Shown: piece by piece, positions 9,353 through 18,387 of the stretch | Position numbering within the stretch: the stretch's first letter is position 1 | Layout of the letters: each line of letters starts with the position of its first letter | Source: an uncultured Bacteroidales bacterium | GTDB taxonomy: Bacteria; Bacteroidota; Bacteroidia; Bacteroidales; Muribaculaceae | Assembly (NCBI GenBank): GCA_902786725.1 | Contig: CADADP010000003.1 | Location: 1 to 64,000 of the forward strand | DNA length: 64,000 bases | Direction of reading: 5' to 3' | Position numbers and translations under genes: made by a program | Notes under the pieces: generated by a model | Databases searched by the model: none | Told to the model about the DNA's origin: nothing | The model's input: only the letters and a program-made list of their open reading frames with translations

Positions 9353-9796
9353 TTACTTGGTGCCGGTGTGGCCAAAACCGCCGGCACCACGGTCACTCTC
9401 GCCAAGCGATTCCACAAGTTCCCATTCCACGGTTTCGTGGCGGGCCACCACCATCTGGCATATACGCTCCCCATTCTCAATGGTTTGAGGCTCGGAGCTA
9501 AGGTTTACCAGAATCACACACACCTCGCCGCGATAGTCGGCATCGATGGTTCCCGGGGTATTCAGCACGGTGAGGCCACGTTTCAGAGCCAATCCGCTGC
9601 GAGGACGTATCTGGCACTCATAGCCGGGCGGTAATTCAATATATACGCCGGTAGTGATGAGTTTGCGCTCAAGCGGAGCCAACGTCACCTGTTCGGGCAA
9701 CCAAGCACGCAGGTCCATACCGGCACTTTGGCCGGTGGCATAAGCGGGCAACCGGTTATCGCTCTTATTCACTATTTTAACTTTCACTTTTTCCAT
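9353..9796 (-). CDS. dut: dUTP diphosphatase
   Basis: Hydrolyses dUTP to dUMP and pyrophosphate in the cytoplasm, keeping uracil out of DNA and providing dUMP for thymidylate synthesis. All five trimeric dUTPase motifs are present in 147 residues: [29 protein letters not shown] and the glycine-rich C-terminal arm [11 protein letters not shown] that closes over the active site. Length is normal. It is the first gene of the dut-TPR-DUF4292 run. No good -33/-7 promoter is seen in front of it. Confidence 0.96.
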   Translation of the reverse strand: MEKVKVKIVNKSDNRLPAYATGQSAGMDLRAWLPEQVTLAPLERKLITTGVYIELPPGYECQIRPRSGLALKRGLTVLNTPGTIDADYRGEVCVILVNLSSEPQTIENGERICQMVVARHETVEWELVESLGESDRGAGGFGHTGTK

Positions 9797-9910
9797 AAAG
9801 CCAATATTTATCTGCGAAATTACTACATTTTCGCCAAGTTATCCCCATATTTAACATTATTTTTGCCTGTGGCAAACCCTTATTGTGTTTTTCTGTATTT
9901 ACTATCTAAA

Positions 9911-9945
9911 CAAAGGGCGCTCACCGCGAAGTGAGACGCCCTTTG
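9911..9945 (-). terminator. Terminator after the HU gene
   Basis: CAAAGGGCG-CTCAC pairs with GTGAG-A-CGCCCTTTG around a six-base loop. On the minus strand the stem is followed by TTTAGAT, so it probably ends HU transcription. Confidence 0.7.
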
Positions 9946-9973
9946 TTCTAGATTAGACTTAAACTCTGGTTGG

Positions 9974-10252
9974 TTATTTCTTGTTAACCTTCTTAGCGAG
10001 TTCAGCGCCGGCCTTAAACTTAGCAACCTTCTTTGCAGCAATCTTGATAGGTTTCTTAGTCTGGGGATTCAAACCAGTGCGGGCAGCTTTCTTCACAACA
10101 GCGAATGTTCCGAAGCCGATAAGAGCCACCTTGTCACCCTTAGCAAGAGCTTTTGTTACTGCGCCAAGTGTTGCATCAAGAGCAGCCTTAGCATCCTTCT
10201 TTGTCAATTTTGCCTCAGCGGCAATTGCGTTAACTAATTCTGTTTTGTTCAT
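9974..10252 (-). CDS. HU family DNA-binding protein
   Basis: A 92-residue nucleoid protein of the HU/IHF family. MNKTELVNAIA at the start, GFGTFAVVKKAAR, and RTGLNPQTKKPI with its proline at the tip of the DNA-intercalating arm are diagnostic. The C-terminus is rich in lysine. It is a single-gene unit with a near-consensus promoter at 10304-10334 and a terminator at 9911-9945. HU-type proteins bend and compact DNA as dimers. Confidence 0.96.
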   Translation of the reverse strand: MNKTELVNAIAAEAKLTKKDAKAALDATLGAVTKALAKGDKVALIGFGTFAVVKKAARTGLNPQTKKPIKIAAKKVAKFKAGAELAKKVNKK

Positions 10253-10303
10253 AATAAAGATGTTTTTTAGATTAACAATATAGTTTCTAAGTGTTTAGTG
10301 CCA

Positions 10304-10334
10304 CAAATATAATTATTCTTGAATATTCTGCAAA
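10304..10334 (-). promoter_or_regulatory. Promoter of the HU gene
   Basis: On the minus strand TTTG (10331-10334), exactly 19 bases, then TATATTTG (10304-10311). This is one of the best matches to the Bacteroidetes consensus in the window. Confidence 0.8.
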
Positions 10335-10414
10335 ACTTTTTCAAAAAAAAATGCATTTTTTTTTAAAATTTCTTGTTTTTACTGCATTTTTCCACTTTTT
10401 CACGGCATTTTCAC

Positions 10415-10422
10415 TAATTTTG
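10415..10422 (+). promoter_or_regulatory. Probable -7 box for the rhomboid-EEP genes
   Basis: TAATTTTG lies 38 bases before the first rhomboid start. No clear TTTG is seen at the matching -33 distance. Confidence 0.45.
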
Positions 10423-10459
10423 TGGCTATAAAATCATTCAACTTAAGAATACGCATATA

Positions 10460-11206
10460 ATGGCATACAGAAACTCTTTTTTCAGTTCTATCCCCGCGGT
10501 GACCAAGAATCTGCTCATCATCAATGTGCTTATGTGGGTGGCCACAATAGTGATGCTGAAGCAGGGGGTGGACCTAACCACCTGGCTGGGGCTACACTTC
10601 TGGCAAGCGAGCGAGTTCAACGCTGTGCAGATGGCAACTTATATGTTCATGCACGACACGAATGGGATTACCCACTTGTTTTTCAACATGTTCTCGTTGT
10701 GGATGTTTGGTGTGACGCTGGAGCGCGTGCTGGGACCGAAGCGCTTTCTTTTCTTCTACTTTGCATGCGGGCTGGGTGCTGCACTGGCCCAAGAACTGAT
10801 ATGGCAACTGACGTGGGAAGGTGAGTTCGTGAGTATCATGTCTATGCAATACGGTCTCATGCCCGACGAGGTGCGGCAACTGATTACCGCCGGAAAAATG
10901 GACACGTTTCTCGGCCAGTACTTTAACATGCACGTCACCATAGGGGCATCGGGGGCTGTGTTCGGCATTCTGCTGGCTTTCGGCATGATTTTCCCCAACA
11001 TGAGAATGTATATCATCCCGTTCCCTTTCCCCATCAAGGCCAAGTATATGGTGATAGGCTACGGACTGATAGAGCTGTTCTTCGGTCTCTCCGGCAGCAT
11101 GGACAATGTGGCGCACTTCGCGCACTTGGGCGGGATGCTATTCGCGTTTATAATAATATATTACTGGAAGAAGAAGGGTGCAATCGGGAACAATGGGTTT
11201 TATTAA
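10460..11206 (+). CDS. Rhomboid family intramembrane serine protease (first copy)
   Basis: A 248-residue protease with about six membrane segments that cuts substrates inside the inner membrane. The catalytic serine lies in GASGAVFG (S164) and the histidine in HFAHLGGMLFAF (H222); the HxxxN oxyanion region appears as GITHLFFNMFSLWMFG. Its 3' end overlaps a second rhomboid gene by 14 bases. The pair plus the following EEP hydrolase overlap end to end and should be translated from one message. Substrates are unknown. Confidence 0.92.
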   Translation: MAYRNSFFSSIPAVTKNLLIINVLMWVATIVMLKQGVDLTTWLGLHFWQASEFNAVQMATYMFMHDTNGITHLFFNMFSLWMFGVTLERVLGPKRFLFFYFACGLGAALAQELIWQLTWEGEFVSIMSMQYGLMPDEVRQLITAGKMDTFLGQYFNMHVTIGASGAVFGILLAFGMIFPNMRMYIIPFPFPIKAKYMVIGYGLIELFFGLSGSMDNVAHFAHLGGMLFAFIIIYYWKKKGAIGNNGFY

Positions 11207-12098
11207 TGACATAAAACAATTCTGGAACAGGGGCAACCTGTTGCAGCACATTATCATAATTAATGTGGCTGTGTTCATAGTGTTGAAGGTTATGGCTGTG
11301 GTCGCCGCTATGCTGGCGACCGACATCACACCGGTTTTGTTGGCTACCGAGTTACCCTGTTCGGCCATAGCACTGTTGCACAAGCCCTGGACGTTGCTGA
11401 CCTACATGTTTGTCCACACCAACCTGTGGAACATTCTCTTCAACATGCTGTGGCTCTACTGGCTGGGGCGCATATTCTTAGAGTTCTTCACTCCCAAGCA
11501 GCTTGGTGGCCTATATTTTCTGGGAGGGATAGGCGGAGCGGCACTGTTTGTGCTTGGCTACTCGGTGTTACCGGCCCTGTCGGGGCAACAAGCACTGCTG
11601 ATAGGTTCATCGGCCGCCATTCTGGCCATTGTGGTGGCAGTAGCCATCTACGCTCCCGACTACCGCATTAATTTATTGCTTTTCGGGGAGATATCGCTCA
11701 AGTGGGTGGCACTGATTACAGTATTTATAGATTTTCTGGGAATTGAGGCCGGAAACTTCGGCGGTCACTTGTCGCACATGGGAGGGATACTGATTGGCGC
11801 GTGGTTTGGCTTTGCGATTCGTTCCGGGCACGACATAACCCGATGGCTCAACGCTGCCATTGACAGCGTGGTGAACGCGCTAAACGGCAAGCGGTTTTCG
11901 GCGCGCGACAAGAAAAAGCCCCGCAACTCGGCCGATGCCCAAAGCGATGTGGCAAGCGATAGCGCCGCGCCTACCGAGAGCGAAATCGACGCCATACTAA
12001 TCAAACTCAAACAAAGTGGGTACGCGGCACTGACCGATGAGGAGAAGGCGACCCTGTTCAGAGCATCGGGCAACAAATCAAATCACACCCAACGATGA
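11193..12098 (+). CDS. Rhomboid family intramembrane serine protease (second copy)
   Basis: A 301-residue rhomboid. The serine lies in LIGSSAAILA (around S139-S140), differing from the usual GxSG by ending in alanine, and the histidine is in LSHMGGILIGAWFGF (H195). A hydrophilic tail of about 90 residues follows the membrane domain and ends in IDAILIKLKQSGYAALTDEE, a short helical module also seen at the ends of other Bacteroidetes rhomboids. The frame is open from 11178, but MGFINDIKQFWNRGN at 11193 is the likelier start. GSSA in place of GxSG makes activity less certain than for the first copy. Confidence 0.88.
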   Translation: MGFINDIKQFWNRGNLLQHIIIINVAVFIVLKVMAVVAAMLATDITPVLLATELPCSAIALLHKPWTLLTYMFVHTNLWNILFNMLWLYWLGRIFLEFFTPKQLGGLYFLGGIGGAALFVLGYSVLPALSGQQALLIGSSAAILAIVVAVAIYAPDYRINLLLFGEISLKWVALITVFIDFLGIEAGNFGGHLSHMGGILIGAWFGFAIRSGHDITRWLNAAIDSVVNALNGKRFSARDKKKPRNSADAQSDVASDSAAPTESEIDAILIKLKQSGYAALTDEEKATLFRASGNKSNHTQR

Positions 12099-13249
12099 AA
12101 CGTTTCAGACACATACACAACACCATTAGCGTCATAGCCTATGCCGTGGCGACAATCACAGTGCTGGTTGTACTCTTCTCGGCATTTGCCGGCTACATTC
12201 ATCCGCGACGCAGTTCTCTGCTTCCGGTGGCCGCGTTGGCCCTGCCCTATGTGGCGGCCGTGGCCGTGCTGGTGCTTCTGTCACTGGCTCTTTTCAGGCA
12301 GAAGTATCCTGCTCTGATGGTGGCGGTGGCGCTTATTGTCTCGTGGGGTTCAATCAGGCTCGTATGCCCCATTAATTTGCTTGCAGACAGCGTAGATGAC
12401 GAAGACAAGACGTTCACGCTAATGTCGTTCAACGTGCGCAACTTCGGCATCTACGACGGGATGCAAAAGGAAATCAACCCTAACCTGCGGTATATACTCG
12501 ACGTTTATCCCGATGTGGCAGTTCTGCAAGAGGCATCGCTCACAAAATACAATTATGAGACGATAAATTCAGTGCAACCTCTGCTTAAAGAGCTTAACGA
12601 GAAATACCCCTATCGCTCACACGGCTGGCACGATGTGATAATACTGTCGAAATACCCGTATAAATTCGTTGAGGACGAGCTCAAGTGGCGCGACATTGAG
12701 CACGGGTACGACTCAGAGTCGGACCACCGCCGGTATTACGGCAAGGTATTCGATGTGTTTGCGGGTAACGACACGGTAAGAGTCATTGGGGTTCACCTGA
12801 TGTCGATAGGTCTGTCACAAAACGACAAGGAAGCCTATGTGGATATCACCCACGTTAAGGACGTTAAGGGCCTGAAAGAGAACAAGGATAACCTGAAGCA
12901 ATTCCGCAGTTCCATTCTGAGCAAATTGCAGAATGCGGCCCGCCTCAGGGCCTTGCAGGCAAGAACACTTCGCGACGTGATCGACCGCAGTCACGGTAAA
13001 GTGATTCTGTGCGGAGACTTTAACGACGCGCCCGGGTCTTACTCGTATCGCACCATTAAGGGTAGCGACATGAGCGACGCCTTTGTGGAGTGTGGCTTGG
13101 GGCCTATCACCACCTATAACGAGCACCGCCTGTTCTTTAAGATAGACCATGTGCTCTTCAAGGGCGACATGGAGGCCACGAGCTCGGTGCGTGAGAAAGC
13201 CGGCGATAGCGACCACTACCCGCAGACTGTAGTTTTCAAACTGAAATAA
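12095..13249 (+). CDS. Membrane-anchored endonuclease/exonuclease/phosphatase (EEP) family protein
   Basis: A 384-residue protein with three hydrophobic N-terminal segments (to about residue 95) followed by an EEP domain. Domain motifs include MSFNVRNFG, VLQEAS (metal-binding Glu), GDFNDAPGSYSYR and a C-terminal SDHYP with the catalytic His. EEP enzymes hydrolyse phosphodiesters in nucleic acids, phosphoinositides or sphingolipids; which of these applies cannot be told. The start overlaps the rhomboid stop as ATGA, so the two are translationally coupled. Confidence 0.88.
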   Translation: MKRFRHIHNTISVIAYAVATITVLVVLFSAFAGYIHPRRSSLLPVAALALPYVAAVAVLVLLSLALFRQKYPALMVAVALIVSWGSIRLVCPINLLADSVDDEDKTFTLMSFNVRNFGIYDGMQKEINPNLRYILDVYPDVAVLQEASLTKYNYETINSVQPLLKELNEKYPYRSHGWHDVIILSKYPYKFVEDELKWRDIEHGYDSESDHRRYYGKVFDVFAGNDTVRVIGVHLMSIGLSQNDKEAYVDITHVKDVKGLKENKDNLKQFRSSILSKLQNAARLRALQARTLRDVIDRSHGKVILCGDFNDAPGSYSYRTIKGSDMSDAFVECGLGPITTYNEHRLFFKIDHVLFKGDMEATSSVREKAGDSDHYPQTVVFKLK

Positions 13250-13278
13250 TAATCACTAATAAATCATAAAATAAGAAA

Positions 13279-15399
13279 ATGAAAAAACTTTTATTCTTAG
13301 TTATGGCTATCACACTTGTAGCGAGCAGCATGGTCGCAGCCCCTAAAAAGGACGTGCGACTTAAGAACCCGTTCATGGCAGAGTACAAAACCAAATACAA
13401 GATTCCGCCCTTTGCCAACATTGGCTACCAGCACTACCTGCCGGCAGTGGAGGCCGGAATTGAACAGCAAAACCAAGAGATTAAGGACATTATCGGGAAT
13501 CCGGCCGCGCCCAACTTTGACAACACTGTGCTGGCACTCGACAACTGCGGCGCCACGCTGAATCGAGTCTCCTACGTGTTCTACGCCCTGAGCGAGAGCG
13601 ACAACACCCCGGAGATGCAAAAGCTGGCCGAGAAAATTTCGCCCATGCTCACAGCCCAGAACGATGAAATCTATATGAACGATGCCCTGTTTCGCCGCAT
13701 CAAGGCAGTTCACGACAACGCCAAGAGTCTGGGACTCACGCCGGTACAGGCGCGCCTCACCGAGAAGTATTACAAGCGGTTCGTGCGCAATGGCGCTCTA
13801 CTCTCGCCCGAGATGAAAGACTCGCTCAAGCGAATCAACATGCGCCAGGCCAGCATTGAGCTATCGTTTGCCAACAACGTGATGCACGAAATCAGCTCTA
13901 ACGTCATCTTTATCGACGACGCATCCCGCCTGAAGGGTCTGCCGCAGCAGACCATCGACGATGCCGCCGCCGAGGCTGTGAAACGTGGGCAAGCCGGCAA
14001 ATGGGCCTTTACAGCTCGCGGTGCCACACGACTTGACGTGCTCACCAACGCCGACGACCGTGAACTCCGCCGCCAGATGTATGAGACATATACCAACACC
14101 GCCAGCCGTGGCGACCAATACGACAACTCGGCCAACATCAACGCCCTTATCCAGTTGCGCAAGCAGAAGGCGCAGTTACTTGGCTTTGAAACGTTTGCCG
14201 ACTACGCCACCGACCCGGTGATGGCCAAGACGGTGAAGAATGCCGAAGACCTGCTCTATCAGATATTTAACCCTGCCGCCGAAAAGGTGAAAGAGGAAGT
14301 GGCCGACATGCAGGCTTACGCCGACGCTCACGGCGGCAACTTCAAGATTGCACCCTGGGACTACTACTATTACGCCCAGAAGGTGAAAAACGAGCGATAT
14401 AACTTCAGCGCCGATGAAGCAAGGCCCTACTTTGAACTTAACAGTGTGGTGAAAAACGGCATCTTCTACCTGGCAAAGCGCCTCTATGGCCTCACATTCA
14501 CAGAGATGCCCGGCGCGCCCAAGTATAACCCCGAAGTGACCGTGTATGACGTAACCGATTCCGACGGCAAGCACATAGCCGTGTTCATGACCGATTACAT
14601 GCCACGCGAGACCAAGGCCCAGGGCGCATGGATGAGCGAACTCTGCTCGGAATATAACTACAATGGCGTGAGCGAGCGCCCCATCATCTATAACGTGGCG
14701 AGCCTCACGCCTGCCACAGCCGACACCCCGTCGCTACTCACCCTGGACGAAGTGGAGACTGTGTTCCATGAGTTTGGACACGCCCTGCACGGCATGCTCA
14801 CCACGGCACCCTTCCGTGGCCTATCGGGCACCAACGTGGACCGCGACCTGGTGGAAATGCCCTCACAAATCAATGAGCACTGGGCCTATGAGCCCGAGAT
14901 TTTGCGCAACTACGCCCGCCATTACCGCACCGGCGAAGTGATTCCGCAAGCGCTTCTCGACAAGATTCTGGAGAGCCGCAAGTTCAACCAGGGCTTTGTG
15001 ATGACCGAACTGGTGGGAGCCGCTTTGCTCGACATTGAGTGGCACAAGCTCAACTGGTGCGACAACATCGACGTGCGCGGATTTGAGCAGTATGTGAAAC
15101 GCCGCATCGGCATGCCACAGGAAGTGGAGTTCCGCTATCGCAGTCCCTACTTTAAGCACATTTTCGACAACGACCAGTACAGTTGCGGCTACTACACCTA
15201 CTTGTGGTCGCAAGTGCTTGAGGCCGACGCGTTTGAGCGCTTCCGCGAGGAAGGCACGCTCAACACCAATGTGGCTCGCGACTACCGCAAATATATCCTT
15301 GAGGCAGGCGACACCGAAGACCCGATGACGCTCTACCGCCTCTTCCGCGGTCACGACCCCAACGCCAACGCGCTACTGCGCAACCATGGTCTGAAGTAA
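13279..15399 (+). CDS. M3 family metallopeptidase (peptidyl-dipeptidase Dcp-like)
   Basis: A zinc peptidase of 706 residues that removes dipeptides from peptide C-termini or cleaves short peptides. It has a signal peptide (about residues 1-20) and so acts in the periplasm. The zinc site HEFGHALH starts at residue 497, with the third ligand Glu in the following MPSQINEHW region. Length and the closing LLRNHGLK agree with Dcp-like proteins. The gene starts 29 bases after the EEP gene with no clear promoter between and is followed by a hairpin at 15421-15455. Confidence 0.93.
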   Translation: MKKLLFLVMAITLVASSMVAAPKKDVRLKNPFMAEYKTKYKIPPFANIGYQHYLPAVEAGIEQQNQEIKDIIGNPAAPNFDNTVLALDNCGATLNRVSYVFYALSESDNTPEMQKLAEKISPMLTAQNDEIYMNDALFRRIKAVHDNAKSLGLTPVQARLTEKYYKRFVRNGALLSPEMKDSLKRINMRQASIELSFANNVMHEISSNVIFIDDASRLKGLPQQTIDDAAAEAVKRGQAGKWAFTARGATRLDVLTNADDRELRRQMYETYTNTASRGDQYDNSANINALIQLRKQKAQLLGFETFADYATDPVMAKTVKNAEDLLYQIFNPAAEKVKEEVADMQAYADAHGGNFKIAPWDYYYYAQKVKNERYNFSADEARPYFELNSVVKNGIFYLAKRLYGLTFTEMPGAPKYNPEVTVYDVTDSDGKHIAVFMTDYMPRETKAQGAWMSELCSEYNYNGVSERPIIYNVASLTPATADTPSLLTLDEVETVFHEFGHALHGMLTTAPFRGLSGTNVDRDLVEMPSQINEHWAYEPEILRNYARHYRTGEVIPQALLDKILESRKFNQGFVMTELVGAALLDIEWHKLNWCDNIDVRGFEQYVKRRIGMPQEVEFRYRSPYFKHIFDNDQYSCGYYTYLWSQVLEADAFERFREEGTLNTNVARDYRKYILEAGDTEDPMTLYRLFRGHDPNANALLRNHGLK

Positions 15400-15420
15400 C
15401 CTCACCCCCTGTATCATCAC

Positions 15421-15455
15421 GGCGGGCCCTCACACTCTTGAGGGTCCGCTGTTTC
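15421..15455 (+). terminator. Terminator after the M3 peptidase gene
   Basis: GCGGGCCCTCA pairs with TGAGGGTCCGC around a short loop, followed by TGTTTCTTTAT on the plus strand. Confidence 0.7.
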
Positions 15456-15522
15456 TTTATTATCTTTATCGAACACTTTTTATTTGTCGCTCCAAAATCG
15501 CGCACAACTCGCAACTATTTAT

Positions 15523-15530
15523 TACCTTTG
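15523..15530 (+). promoter_or_regulatory. -7 box of the thioredoxin-fold lipoprotein gene
   Basis: TACCTTTG, 28 bases before the start. No convincing TTTG lies 19-20 bases upstream. Confidence 0.5.
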
Positions 15531-15558
15531 TACCGATTTTGATAATTAACACAACAAC

Positions 15559-16638
15559 ATGAAAAATTTCCATTTTATTTGCATCACGATAGTTGCTTCG
15601 CTGCTGGTTTCGTGCAGCGGCAACAAGTTTACGGTTGATGGCCGCATCGACGGCGCCGGCGACACCACGAAACTGGTGATTGAGGAGTCGGGCAACGGCT
15701 CGTGGTTTATCCTCGACACTATCACCACCACTGGCAACGGTCAGTTCAGATACGACCGCGAGGCCCCGCAGTTCCCCGGCATCTACCGCATACGCCTGAA
15801 CTCGCAGGCCATCTATTTCCCCATCGACAGCCTGGAACACATCAGCATCAACACCTCGCTCAAGGCTTTCGACACCGACTTCAGTGTTAGCGGCAGCGAG
15901 CACGCCGAGCAGGTGATGAAGATTGATAAGGACGCCATAAAGTATGCTCGTGGCGCAAGTGGCGAAAAGATGGCGCAGTGGAAGCGCTCGCTGGCCAATA
16001 TGGTGGTGGCCGACCCGGGCGGCATTGTGTCGTACTACATAATCAACAAATACATCCAGGGGCAACCGCTCTTTGACCCGGCCGATGACTCAGACATTAA
16101 GGTGATAGGCGCTGTGGCAAATCTATTCCGCCAATACCGACCTAATGACCCGCGCACCGACTACCTGGTGAACCTGGTGCTGAGCGCGCAGCGCGAGCGC
16201 CGCATACGCCACAACGAGCTTGACACGGTGCAGGTGAGCATGACCAGCCTGTTCAACATCACCCTGCAGGACTACAACGGCATCACCCACGACCTGGTTA
16301 AGGAAGCCGGCAAGGGCAATGTGGTGATTCTGAACTTCACCATCTATGAGGGCGACTTCTCTCCGGCGTTCAACAAGATTCTGAACGACACTTACAACCT
16401 GTATAAGGGTCGTGGGCTGGAGATATTCCAGGTGAGCCTCGACCGCGACGATGTCACTTACCGCCAAGCGGCCAAGAATCTGCCGTGGATCACTGTTTAT
16501 GACCCCATGGGCCGGTTCTCGGCACCCTATAACTTGGAGTCGGTGCCCACGGTGTTCGTCATCAATCGCCACGGCGACATAGCCGAGCGAGTTGACGACG
16601 TGGCACAACTCACGAATATCGTGGCAAAATATCTGTAA
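15559..16638 (+). CDS. Thioredoxin-fold lipoprotein lacking redox cysteines
   Basis: A 359-residue lipoprotein (lipobox VSCS, Cys19) with an N-terminal beta domain resembling DUF4369 (about residues 24-115), a helical linker and a C-terminal AhpC/TSA-thioredoxin-like domain (about 235-359). The fold is recognisable from NVVILNF, LEIFQVSLDRD and the cis-proline segment ESVPTVFVINRHGD. Where relatives carry WCGPC, this protein reads TIYEGDFSPAF (residues 261-271) with no cysteine at all. It therefore should not act as a disulfide oxidoreductase; a binding or structural role is more likely. It has its own -7 box and is followed after 19 bases by the beta-helix gene. Confidence 0.82.
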   Translation: MKNFHFICITIVASLLVSCSGNKFTVDGRIDGAGDTTKLVIEESGNGSWFILDTITTTGNGQFRYDREAPQFPGIYRIRLNSQAIYFPIDSLEHISINTSLKAFDTDFSVSGSEHAEQVMKIDKDAIKYARGASGEKMAQWKRSLANMVVADPGGIVSYYIINKYIQGQPLFDPADDSDIKVIGAVANLFRQYRPNDPRTDYLVNLVLSAQRERRIRHNELDTVQVSMTSLFNITLQDYNGITHDLVKEAGKGNVVILNFTIYEGDFSPAFNKILNDTYNLYKGRGLEIFQVSLDRDDVTYRQAAKNLPWITVYDPMGRFSAPYNLESVPTVFVINRHGDIAERVDDVAQLTNIVAKYL

Positions 16639-16657
16639 AACCTTTCCTAACCGGAAC

Positions 16658-17986
16658 ATGGCTCTGACCGGGCGAATAACAGTCGTGGCGCTATTCGCGT
16701 TTTACGCCCTGATGACGAGTGCGACCACCAGATTCATCGCGCCACACGGGTCGGACCTTAACGATGGTCTAACGCCCGGAACGCCGATGCTCACGGCCGA
16801 TGCGGCCCTACTGAGCGGTGCCGACGTGATTGTGTGCGACTCGGGGGTCTATTACCAGCACATCAACTTGCGGCTAACCGACAGGGCACGAATCACAATC
16901 AAGACACGCTACAGCGGCGGCAAGGCTGTATTCAAGGCTCCTGGCAGCACTTTACTGTCCGACGGTAGCGAACGCGCCGAGGGGGGCCGGGTGTATTCGT
17001 TCGCGATCGGTGAGAATGTGCAAATCCACGACCGCAACAACCGCCTATACCAGGAAGGCATCCCCGACCGCAACACCGCCATCACCGAGGCCGAGCGCCA
17101 TCCGTTGCAAAACGGAGCCACTCACCGCTGCCGTGCCACGATAATTCACCGATGTGCCGCCACATCGCTTGCCGATGCCCTGCGCGAAATCGAGGCAAGC
17201 GACTCATGCAAGTGGTACTTCGATGAGGCACAGCGCCGCATCTTCCTGTCGCGGCGTGTGACATCGTCGGCGCATCACCCCATTTGCTATTCAGCAGGCA
17301 CCAATCTGTTCGGCGGGGCCGACAGTGGCGCTGCAGTGGAAATGAGCGACATCGAGGCATGGTATATGGCTATAAATGTGAACGATATGCTTCAGCCGAT
17401 GCTCATGCGCTGCGCCGCCCGTTATGCGTTCTCGGGTGGCGGATTTTACTGGCACAACGCCACCGGGGCCACTTTTGTGCACTGCGAGGCGGAATCGGCC
17501 ACTTATGGCAACACCGGCGACGGGTTCAACGGGCACTCCACGGAAGGGCGTCACACACAGGCCACACTAATCCACTGCTGGGCGCACGACAACTGCGACG
17601 ACGGTTTCAGCGACCATGAGCGCTGCCGGAGCACGATACTGGGCGGAGTGTTTGAATACAACGGCAAGGCCGGTGTAACACCCGCCTACGGAAGCCACAA
17701 CACAAGTGTGGGCGTGCTCTCGAGGCGCAACTTCAACGGATTCTACTGCGTAGGCACCGTGGCCGACCCTGCCGACGGCCCCGGCTCAATGACCTGCACC
17801 GACTGCGTGAGCGAGAACAACACTCGCCACCCCACCCCGCTCTTCCTATTCCCCGCGCGCGAAGCCACCGGCTACGGCTTCGCTGTGGAAGGCACAGGCA
17901 ACAGCGCCACCATAATCCGCTGCCAGTCTATCTCAGACCGTGTACCTCACCACGCGACACCCGGCGCATCCATAAAAATCCAATAA
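16658..17986 (+). CDS. Secreted right-handed parallel beta-helix protein
   Basis: A protein of 442 residues with a signal peptide (about 1-21). The mature start FIAPHGSDLNDGLTPGTP is typical of DUF1565/pectate-lyase-like beta helices, and repeated strands with asparagine and cysteine ladders occur through residues 200-400 (for instance CWAHDNCDDGFSDH). Such proteins are often polysaccharide lyases or isomerases, but no catalytic set is evident, so no substrate is proposed. The frame is open back into the previous gene; the ATG at 16658 is chosen because the signal peptide follows directly. It is cotranscribed with the thioredoxin-fold lipoprotein. Confidence 0.78.
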   Translation: MALTGRITVVALFAFYALMTSATTRFIAPHGSDLNDGLTPGTPMLTADAALLSGADVIVCDSGVYYQHINLRLTDRARITIKTRYSGGKAVFKAPGSTLLSDGSERAEGGRVYSFAIGENVQIHDRNNRLYQEGIPDRNTAITEAERHPLQNGATHRCRATIIHRCAATSLADALREIEASDSCKWYFDEAQRRIFLSRRVTSSAHHPICYSAGTNLFGGADSGAAVEMSDIEAWYMAINVNDMLQPMLMRCAARYAFSGGGFYWHNATGATFVHCEAESATYGNTGDGFNGHSTEGRHTQATLIHCWAHDNCDDGFSDHERCRSTILGGVFEYNGKAGVTPAYGSHNTSVGVLSRRNFNGFYCVGTVADPADGPGSMTCTDCVSENNTRHPTPLFLFPAREATGYGFAVEGTGNSATIIRCQSISDRVPHHATPGASIKIQ

Positions 17987-18387
17987 GAACACACGCTCTA
18001 AAGCCCAAAGCGGTGTGTGCCAGTGAATTACCCTAGACTGTAACTATTCAGCGATAGGTGTACTGCGTGCGTCCACCTAGACTATTACAGTGTAAAGAAA
18101 TGTTAAAAAATGTGGGAGGAGTGAAAATTTCCAAAAAAATCATTAATTTTGTAAATAAATAGATGTTGAATGCCGGTTTTATGAGATAGATAATCTTAGT
18201 ATGGGGTTCAACGATATTATTGAGAGAAGGTAAAAGAGAAAGCGCTTAAATTGCAATTAGTGGGGACTTTTTTTGAGATTTTTCGAATAAACTCAAGAAC
18301 CCGGCGTAATTTTTAGGACCTCCCGCTTTCATTATTCGCATTAACTTTAAATGTGGCAAAGGTGGTAGCCACACGACATTTATTATC
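17987..18387. other. Gene-free AT-rich stretch with small hairpins
   Basis: No convincing gene. ACACACGCT pairs with AGC-G-GTGTGT at 17989-18019, possibly ending the beta-helix transcript. A nested inverted repeat, ACTGTAA/TTACAGT with inner TAGGTG/CACCTA, spans about 18038-18092. TAATTTTG at 18144-18151 and TAACTTTA at 18342-18349 are -7-like, the second 39 bases before the CotH gene; neither has a good -33 element. Confidence 0.5.
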
